Source: Rhodoferax sediminis (GTDB lineage: Bacteria > Pseudomonadota > Gammaproteobacteria > Burkholderiales > Burkholderiaceae_C). Taken from it: a DNA stretch of 64,000 bases. The notes below the pieces were generated by a model. That model was given only the letters and a program-made list of their open reading frames with translations, did no database searches and was not told the origin of the DNA. The position numbers were made by a program, and so were the translations under genes. Position 1 is the stretch's first letter, and each line of letters starts with the position of its first letter. This document shows positions 58,396-64,000 of this stretch, piece after piece. The stretch spans positions 1,191,001-1,255,000 of the forward strand of contig NZ_CP035503.1 of NCBI RefSeq assembly GCF_006970865.1. Direction: 5' to 3'.

Positions 58396-58450
58396 GGCCC
58401 CCACGCTCCACCGCTGCGCGGGTCACTGCCCCCGGAGGGGGCCGCTTTTC
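58396..58450 (+). terminator. GC-rich extragenic hairpin between M16 and rsmD genes
   Basis: A GCCCCC-GGA-GGGGGC stem-loop (58428-58442) is followed by CGCTTTTC; an outer GGCCCCC at 58396 could pair with the same right arm instead. A short T run makes Rho-independent termination of the peptidase unit plausible. Much the same sequence is, from memory, a common Comamonadaceae extragenic repeat. Confidence 0.5.
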
Positions 58451-58469
58451 ATCTTGGGGCGGCCCGGCG

Positions 58470-59045
58470 ATGAAAAAGGCCCATGGCGGTGAAGTGCGCC
58501 TGATCGGCGGCCAGTGGAAACGCACCCGCTTGCCGGTGGCCGACAAACCCGGCCTGCGCCCCACGCCCGATCGCGTGCGCGAGACGCTGTTCAACTGGCT
58601 CGGGCAGGACCTGAGCGGCTGGCGCTGCATCGATGTCTTTGCCGGCACCGGGGCCCTGGGTTTCGAGGCCGCATCGCGCGGCGCAGCGCAGGTGCGCCTG
58701 CTGGAGCAGGACGGCGCGCTGGTGGCGCAGCTCAAGGCCATCCAGATCAAACTGCAGGCCAGCGCGACGCAGATCGAGCGCGGCGATGGCGTCGCCGCGC
58801 TCAGGCAACTGGCCCCCGCCAGCATGGATGTGGTGTTTCTCGATCCGCCCTTTGACGCGGGCCTTTTCGAGGCCGCCCTGCAAGCCGCGGGCCGCGCCGT
58901 GGCGCGCGGCGGCTATGTATACCTCGAAGCCCCCTCGGCCTGGAGCGACGAGTTGCTGGCGGGTTTCGGCCTGGCCGTGCATCGCCACCTGAAGGCCGGC
59001 GCGGTTCATGCACACCTGCTCAAGCCCCTGGCGGGCGCGGTTTAA
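58470..59045 (+). CDS. rsmD: 16S rRNA (guanine966-N2)-methyltransferase RsmD
   Basis: A 191-residue S-adenosylmethionine-dependent enzyme that methylates G966 of 16S rRNA. Motifs: RLIGGQWKRTRLPV, LRPTPDRVRETLFNWL, IDVFAGTGALGFEAASRGA (cofactor site) and the catalytic VFLDPPFDAG (DPPF form). Length is typical. It lies between the M16 pair and coaD, the usual betaproteobacterial order. Confidence 0.97.
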   Translation: MKKAHGGEVRLIGGQWKRTRLPVADKPGLRPTPDRVRETLFNWLGQDLSGWRCIDVFAGTGALGFEAASRGAAQVRLLEQDGALVAQLKAIQIKLQASATQIERGDGVAALRQLAPASMDVVFLDPPFDAGLFEAALQAAGRAVARGGYVYLEAPSAWSDELLAGFGLAVHRHLKAGAVHAHLLKPLAGAV

Positions 59046-59144
59046 GGCGCGTCGTGCGGCTCGCGCCGTCGCCGGCACTGCATAATCGGGCGAAGACAGG
59101 CCCGGCCCGGACCGCCGTGCGAATAACGCGAGGAGAAGCACACC

Positions 59145-59645
59145 ATGGCCCTGAACGTGACTGCCGTTTACCCCGGCACCTTTGACCCCATGACGCTGGG
59201 CCACGAAGACGTGGTGCGCCGGGCCACCCAGCTGTTCGATCGCGTGATCGTGGCCGTGGCGGCGGGGCATCACAAGAAGGCCCTGTTCAGCCTGGACGAG
59301 CGCATCGCCATGGTGCGCGAGGCCGTCAAGATTTACCCGCAGGTGAGCGTGGAAAGCTTTTCCGGCCTGCTGCGCGATTTTGTGGTGGCGCGGGGCGCCA
59401 AGGCCATGGTGCGCGGCCTGCGCGCCGTGACCGATTTCGACTACGAATTCCAGCTCGCCGGCATGAACCGCAGCCTGATGCCCGATGTGGAAACGGTGTT
59501 TCTCACGCCCAGCGACAAGTATCAGTTTATTTCCAGCACCTTCGTGCGCGAGATTGCCTCGCTCGGTGGCGAGGTGAACAAATTTGTCTCACCCATGGTG
59601 CTGGAGCACCTGATGAACAAGGTGCGCAGCGCTCCCGGCGAGTGA
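59145..59645 (+). CDS. coaD: phosphopantetheine adenylyltransferase
   Basis: A 166-residue enzyme of coenzyme A synthesis that adds AMP to 4'-phosphopantetheine. It has the nucleotidyltransferase motif [19 protein letters not shown] (TxGH type), [39 protein letters not shown] with the second ATP motif (SSTxVRE). ATG 59145 follows AGGAG. A CATAAT at 59081 resembles a -10 box, so the gene may have its own promoter. Confidence 0.97.
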   Translation: MALNVTAVYPGTFDPMTLGHEDVVRRATQLFDRVIVAVAAGHHKKALFSLDERIAMVREAVKIYPQVSVESFSGLLRDFVVARGAKAMVRGLRAVTDFDYEFQLAGMNRSLMPDVETVFLTPSDKYQFISSTFVREIASLGGEVNKFVSPMVLEHLMNKVRSAPGE

Positions 59646-59723
59646 TTGAGCACATCGACTCGCGGCGTTGCGCGCAGATGGTCGTATGCGCCTGGTCCTA
59701 CACTTGAAACTGGAGAACGATGA

Positions 59724-60167
59724 ATGAAAATTTTGCTACCCGTGGATGGATCCGAAGTCTCGCTCAAGGCGGTTCGTTTTGCGATCGAGCTGATTCAAAA
59801 AGGCCTGCAGGCCGACGTGGTACTGGCCAACGTGCAGGACCCCGTGTCGCTGTACGAGATGGTCATGGCACCCGATCCGCGAGTGCTCGAGAGCGTCAGT
59901 GACGGCGCCGGCGCGTACTTGCTGGAAGGCGCCCAGGCGCTGCTCAAGCAGGCGGGCGTGGTCTATGAATGCGAGGTCGCCTCGGGGGATCCGGGGCACA
60001 CCATCATCGATATCGTGGAGCGGTTCGGCTGCGACATGGTGCTGATGGGCTCCCATGGCAAGGGCAGCTTGCGCAGCGCGCTGCTGGGCTCAGTGTCGCA
60101 GGCCGTGCTGCATGCCGCCAAGGTGCCGGTGATGATCGTCAAACGCGACGAGGAAGCCAGCGCTTGA
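59724..60167 (+). CDS. universal stress protein (UspA family)
   Basis: A 147-residue cytosolic Usp-fold protein. It starts MKILLPVDGSEVSLKAVRFA and ends with the ATP-binding motif in MGSHGKGSLRSALLGSVSQA then KVPVMIVK (G-x2-G-x9-GS form). That predicts an ATP-binding UspA-FG/UP12 type subgroup. ATG 59724 has GGAG eight bases before. Its stop overlaps the following phosphatase frame by four bases. Confidence 0.95.
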   Translation: MKILLPVDGSEVSLKAVRFAIELIQKGLQADVVLANVQDPVSLYEMVMAPDPRVLESVSDGAGAYLLEGAQALLKQAGVVYECEVASGDPGHTIIDIVERFGCDMVLMGSHGKGSLRSALLGSVSQAVLHAAKVPVMIVKRDEEASA

Positions 60168-60829
60168 CGACCGAACTGATTCTGATCCGTCACGGCGAGA
60201 CCGACTGGAACCGCGAGCTGCGGTTTCAGGGACAGCTGGATGCGCCGCTGAACGCCGTGGGGCACGAGCAGGCACGCCGGCTGGCGCTGCGCCTGGCGAG
60301 TGAACCGGTGCATCACCTGGTGTGCAGCGACCTGCTGCGCGCACGCCAGACCGCGCTGCCGACCGGGCTGCAGCTGGACTTGCACAGCCTGGCGAACAGC
60401 GGCCTGCGCGAGCAGAGTTTCGGCATGCTGGAGGGGATGCGGGTGGACGACATCCGCGCGCAGCACCCCGATGTCTGGGCTCAGTGGGTGCAATTTCAGG
60501 CGGACTACGCGATTCCGGGCGGCGAGAGCACGCGCCAGTTTCATGCCCGGGTGATGAACGCCATACGCCAGCTGGTGGCCGCGCACAGCCAGCAGACCCT
60601 GGTGGTGGTGACGCATGGCGGCGTGCTGGACATGATCTACCGCACGGCGCGCGCCTTGCCGCTCGCCGGGCCGCGCCAGAGCGAGATCCCCAACGGCGGG
60701 TTGAACCGCGTGCGCATGGAGGGCGACGCGATCGACATCATCAGCTGGGCCGACACGCAGCACCTGGCCGATATGCCGGCGCAGCCCGTTTACGATCAGG
60801 CCAAACTGGCCCAGGCCGGATCAACCTGA
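60164..60829 (+). CDS. histidine phosphatase family protein (phosphoglycerate mutase-like)
   Basis: A 221-residue member of the histidine phosphatase clan. The phospho-His motif LIRHGETDWNRELRFQGQLD lies at the N terminus, the second His in VVVTHGGVLDMIYR, and the acid loop in EQSFGMLEGMR. Start is TTG 60164, which overlaps the UspA stop (TTGA) and has GAGGAAG upstream; a longer frame inside the UspA gene is rejected. It may be a sugar-phosphate or nucleotide-intermediate phosphatase rather than a glycolytic mutase. Confidence 0.9.
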   Translation: MTTELILIRHGETDWNRELRFQGQLDAPLNAVGHEQARRLALRLASEPVHHLVCSDLLRARQTALPTGLQLDLHSLANSGLREQSFGMLEGMRVDDIRAQHPDVWAQWVQFQADYAIPGGESTRQFHARVMNAIRQLVAAHSQQTLVVVTHGGVLDMIYRTARALPLAGPRQSEIPNGGLNRVRMEGDAIDIISWADTQHLADMPAQPVYDQAKLAQAGST

Positions 60830-60836
60830 CCTTCTC

Positions 60837-62243
60837 TCAGACCGTGGGTGGTTCGGGCCAGGCCCGCTGTGGCCCCCGGATCAGCTCGAAGGCGCGCGCG
60901 ATCTGCAGCACCCCGAGGTCATCAAAACGCTGCCCGGCGATCTGCAGGCCAATCGGCAGGCCACCCTCGCTGTAGCCGCAGTTGATCGACGCGGCCGGCT
61001 GCTCCGACATGTTGTATGGCACCGTGAAGCCGATGTGCTCGAGTGGGCGCAGCGGGTCGTTGGTGGGCGAAGGGTCTTCGGCGGGTGCCGGCATGTTGGG
61101 CGACACGGGCGAGATCACGTAGTCGTACTTTGCGCAGGCGGCCACGGTTGCGGCCCGCGTTGCGTGAAACTGGCTGAACGCGCGGAACACGTGTTCGCCG
61201 CTAAAAGCCGCGGCGCTCTCGGCCCACTGCAGGATGTAGGGCAGAACCCTGGCGCGCTGCGCGGGGGGCAGCGCGTTCAGGTCGGTCAGCGAGCGCATGC
61301 GCCACAGGTGGTCCATGCCGTCCAGCATGGCCTGCGACATGAAGGGCTGCATCGGCTCCACGATGGTGCCGGCCTGCTCGAACAGGCGCGCCGCCTGCGC
61401 CACCGCCGCCCGGATTTCGGGCTCGACCGCGAGACCGCAGCCGGCGTCCAGCAGCAGGCCGATGCGCACGCCGCGCAACCGGTCCACTGCCACCTCGGCA
61501 GACCCCCACGCGATGTCCTGCGCCGGCAGGCTCATGCTGTCGCGCGCGTCGGGTTGTGCCAGCACCTGCATCATCAGCGCGGCATCCAGCACGGTGCGCG
61601 TCATCGGCCCTGCTGCCCGGCCCATGTAGGGCGGGTCGATCGGGATGCGGCCCAGGCTGGGCTTGAGCGTGAAGATGCCGCACCAGGCGGCAGGCAGGCG
61701 CAGCGAGCCGCCGATGTCGGTACCGATGTGCAGCGGCCCGTAGCCGGCCGCGGCCGCAGCGCCGGCACCCGCGCTGGAGCCGCCCGGCGTCTTGCGCAGG
61801 TCCCAGGGGTTGCGCGCCAGCGTATGAAAGCTCGACAGGCCCGACGAGAGCATGCCGTAGTCGGGCATGGTGGTCTTGCTCACGATCACCGCGCCGGCTT
61901 CGCGCAGGCGCGCCGCCGGCGGCGCATCGGCCGCCGCGGCCCGGAGTTCGACCGCCGCGGTGCCGGACGGCATCGGGTCGCCGCGCGTGGCGATGTTTTC
62001 CTTGATCGTGACGGGCACACCGTCGAGCGGCCCGCGTGCCTCGCCCCGCTGCCAGCGTGCCTGCGAGGCCCGCGCCTGCTCTAACGCCGCATCGGGCCGC
62101 AGCAGGTACGTGGCATGCAGGTGCGGCTCCCAGCGGGCGATGTGCGCCAGCACCGCCTGCACGACTTCGACCGGCGACAGGCTGCGTTCGCGGTACGCGC
62201 GGCCAAGCTCCTGTGCCGACAGGTCGTAGAGCCGCGCGTTCAC
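60837..62243 (-). CDS. amidase (amidase-signature family)
   Basis: A 468-residue AS-family hydrolase. The catalytic Lys is in PVTIKENIATRGD; the signature region has TPGGSSAGAGAAAAAGYGP then HIGTDIGGSLRLPA with cis-Ser and the nucleophile Ser. GTG 62243 overlaps the binding-protein stop as GTGA, so translation is coupled; an earlier ATG at 62294 is inside that gene. Co-translation with a peptide-type ABC binding protein suggests import then amide hydrolysis of the same compound. Confidence 0.92.
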   Translation of the reverse strand: MNARLYDLSAQELGRAYRERSLSPVEVVQAVLAHIARWEPHLHATYLLRPDAALEQARASQARWQRGEARGPLDGVPVTIKENIATRGDPMPSGTAAVELRAAAADAPPAARLREAGAVIVSKTTMPDYGMLSSGLSSFHTLARNPWDLRKTPGGSSAGAGAAAAAGYGPLHIGTDIGGSLRLPAAWCGIFTLKPSLGRIPIDPPYMGRAAGPMTRTVLDAALMMQVLAQPDARDSMSLPAQDIAWGSAEVAVDRLRGVRIGLLLDAGCGLAVEPEIRAAVAQAARLFEQAGTIVEPMQPFMSQAMLDGMDHLWRMRSLTDLNALPPAQRARVLPYILQWAESAAAFSGEHVFRAFSQFHATRAATVAACAKYDYVISPVSPNMPAPAEDPSPTNDPLRPLEHIGFTVPYNMSEQPAASINCGYSEGGLPIGLQIAGQRFDDLGVLQIARAFELIRGPQRAWPEPPTV

Positions 62244-63733
62244 GACCAGCTCAGCGTCGAGAGGTCGTTCACGAAAATCGGCATGTCTTTCCACAGGCCC
62301 TTCACACCCTTTTTCGCGATGGTCGGGAACTGCGGCTGGTAGAGGAAGCCGCAGGCCGCGTCCACGGCCAGCATCTTCTGCGCATCGCCCAGCAGCTTGT
62401 TGCGCTCGGCGGTGTTCGCGGTGGTCTTGATCTTGTCGTAGAGCGTGTCGAAGGCCTTCGACTGGTAGCCCCAGTAGTAGTCGGGCTTGGCGAAGTTGCC
62501 CAGGTCAAAGGGCTCGACGTGCGAGACGATGGTCAGGTCGTAGTTGTGGGGGCCGCCATAGGTGGAGCTCAGCCACTGCGCCCATTCGACGTTCTGCACC
62601 TTGACCGTGATGCCCACCTTGGCGAGCTCGGCCACGATCACCTCGCCGCCCTGGCGCGCGTAGGGCGGCGGCGGCAATGTCATCGTGAGTTCGAGCGGCA
62701 GCTTGACGCCCGCCTCGGCCAGCAGCTTTTTGGCCTTGCCGGGGTCGAAGGGGTTGATGCCGGTCGTGTCCACGTAGCCGGCCGCGCCAGGCACGTAGTG
62801 GCTTCCGATCGGCACGCCGAAGCCGTCGGCCGCGCCCTCGATCACGGCCTTGCGGTCGATCGCAGCGAGGATCGCGCGGCGCACGCGCACATCGTCCAGC
62901 GGCTTGTGCCGGTTGTTGATGGTCAGGATGGTCTTGGCGCGCGAGCCGCCGATGATCACCTGGAACTGCGGGTTGTTTTTGAATTGCGGCACCACGCGCG
63001 TGCCGATGCGCGGAAACGCGTCGACGTCGCCCGCCAGCAGCGCCGCGGCCTGCGCGGCCACGTCGGAGATGAAGCGGAACGTGACCTTCTTGAGTTTGGC
63101 CTGGCCGGGATTGCGGAACCCGTCCCACTTGACGAGGGTGAGCGACGAGCCCTTGGCCCAGCTGTCCAGCTTGTAGGGGCCGGTGCCGACCGGCTGGGTG
63201 GCGTTGGTGTCGGCGCTCTTGGGCTCGACGATCACGGCAGTCGCCTGGCCGAGCAGGAACGGCAGGTCGGGATCGATCTCCTTGTTGAGCAGGACCACGG
63301 TGTAGTCGTCAACCGGGCGAGTGCTCAGGTTCGCAAAGGTGCGCTTGTCCTTGTTGGTGCTCTTGTCGCCGCCGGCGCGGTCGAAGGAGAACTTGACGCT
63401 CTGGGCGTTGAACGGCTCGCCGTTCTGGAATTTCACGCCGCGGCGCAGCTTGAAGGTGTAGGTTTTGAGGTCGGGCGAGACTTCCCAGCTCTCCGCCAAG
63501 AGCGGTGTGACGCTGCCGTCGGCGTTGATTTTGGTCAGCGTCTCCAGGATGTTGTATTGCACGATCTCGGCAATCGCCGACGCCGCGCCGGCCGTCGGGT
63601 CCAGCCCCGGTGGTTCGAGCGACATGCCTATCACGATGGAATCCTTGCGGCCCTGCGCCAGCGCTGCGTGCGGCAGCGCGAGCGGCACGGTGGCAAGTGC
63701 GGCGGTGGTCAAAAGGGTACGGCGTTTCAACAT
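62240..63733 (-). CDS. peptide/oligopeptide-type ABC transporter substrate-binding protein
   Basis: A 497-residue periplasmic binding protein of SBP family 5. Signal peptide MLKRRTLLTTAALATVPLAL leads to PHAALAQ. Family marks are LTPLLAESWEVSPD-like (here VTPLLAESWEVSPD), LKTYTFKLRRGVKFQNGEPF, TQPVGTGPYKLDSW and DVRVRRAILAAIDRKAVIEG. ATG 63733 is used; the longer open frame is not. It is followed by the coupled amidase and preceded by a partial ATPase of the same transporter type. Ligand may be a peptide, opine or amide. Confidence 0.93.
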   Translation of the reverse strand: MLKRRTLLTTAALATVPLALPHAALAQGRKDSIVIGMSLEPPGLDPTAGAASAIAEIVQYNILETLTKINADGSVTPLLAESWEVSPDLKTYTFKLRRGVKFQNGEPFNAQSVKFSFDRAGGDKSTNKDKRTFANLSTRPVDDYTVVLLNKEIDPDLPFLLGQATAVIVEPKSADTNATQPVGTGPYKLDSWAKGSSLTLVKWDGFRNPGQAKLKKVTFRFISDVAAQAAALLAGDVDAFPRIGTRVVPQFKNNPQFQVIIGGSRAKTILTINNRHKPLDDVRVRRAILAAIDRKAVIEGAADGFGVPIGSHYVPGAAGYVDTTGINPFDPGKAKKLLAEAGVKLPLELTMTLPPPPYARQGGEVIVAELAKVGITVKVQNVEWAQWLSSTYGGPHNYDLTIVSHVEPFDLGNFAKPDYYWGYQSKAFDTLYDKIKTTANTAERNKLLGDAQKMLAVDAACGFLYQPQFPTIAKKGVKGLWKDMPIFVNDLSTLSWS

Positions 63734-63824
63734 GCTCAAGGCTCCAGGAAAATGCTTGGAAAAGTGGGACGAGAGACATAACCATACATCACGCGCAAGG
63801 GGCGCGCATGAGGGCAAGCCCCTG

Positions 63825-64000
63825 TCATGTGAGAGCGGCGGCCGGTTCGGCGCGCGGCACGGCCGCCAGCAGGGCCTGTGTGTAGGGGTGCTCGGCATGG
63901 GCAAACAGCCGCTGCGGCGTGCCGCGCTCGACGATCACGCCGCGATGCAGCACGCAGACCTCGTCGCACAGGTGGTTCACCACCGCGAGGTCGTGGCTGA
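63825..64000 (-). CDS. peptide-type ABC transporter ATP-binding protein, C-terminal end (5' part outside window)
   Basis: The last 57 residues of an ABC ATPase of the oligopeptide (Opp/Dpp) type, running off the window. Visible are the switch region SHDLAVVNHLCDEVCVLHRG and the oligopeptide-ATPase tail VERGTPQRLFAHAEHPYTQA then LLAAVP. Walker motifs lie outside. It is the gene before the binding protein on the same strand, 91 bases away. Confidence 0.88.
   Translation of the reverse strand, partial: SHDLAVVNHLCDEVCVLHRGVIVERGTPQRLFAHAEHPYTQALLAAVPRAEPAAALT

Overview
The window is about 64 kb of GC-rich DNA from a betaproteobacterium, most likely a Burkholderiales member of or near the Comamonadaceae. 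The main evidence is the housekeeping block ftsY / two M16 peptidases / rsmD / coaD, the many periplasmic-binding-protein ABC systems, and the extragenic hairpins. No rRNA, tRNA, CRISPR array or intact insertion sequence was seen.

1-10 kb: sugar-phosphate metabolism. A tightly packed plus-strand run encodes phosphoglucose isomerase (cut by the window edge), a stand-alone DUF2090 aldolase-like protein, phosphoglucomutase, transketolase, a DUF2945 protein and a DUF488 protein. It converges on a minus-strand, translationally coupled trio: a glycoamylase-like protein (PF10091), a mercuric-reductase-like flavoprotein and 6-phosphogluconolactonase.

10-24 kb: beta-glucan region. A stand-alone 1309-residue GH94-type protein, a Cys-repeat periplasmic protein, a putative small membrane protein and a 2906-residue cyclic beta-1,2-glucan synthase (GT84 + glycoamylase-like + GH94) lie on the plus strand. 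Phosphoglucomutase could feed UDP-glucose synthesis and could recover glucose-1-phosphate from phosphorolysis. This makes 1-24 kb look like a joint glucan-turnover and glucose-6-phosphate/pentose-phosphate locus (inference).

24-35 kb: a region with many broken genes. An APC permease, a DUF3047 protein and a PAS histidine kinase are each split at a G/C homopolymer, and an MBL-fold hydrolase carries several lesions. Among them are intact LysE, alpha/beta hydrolase, DUF3297 and CheB-CheR-PAS hybrid genes.

35-41 kb: a complete branched-chain-amino-acid-type ABC operon (binding protein, livH, livM, livG, livF), then a lone MFS transporter.

41-51 kb: a minus-strand polyol operon. It has a sugar-alcohol ABC transporter (mtlE, F, G, K), D-arabinitol dehydrogenase, sorbitol dehydrogenase, an AraC-type regulator, xylulokinase and a frameshifted fructokinase. 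Together they would take sorbitol, mannitol and arabinitol through fructose and xylulose to phosphorylated sugars. A strong hairpin separates the binding-protein gene from the first permease gene.

51-64 kb: a nitroreductase with an unusual N-terminal extension, a deleted ModE-like remnant, a YegD-like Hsp70 overlapping a carboxylesterase, ftsY divergent from two M16 peptidases, rsmD, coaD, a UspA protein, a histidine phosphatase, and finally an amidase translationally coupled to a peptide-type ABC binding protein, with its ATPase cut by the window end.
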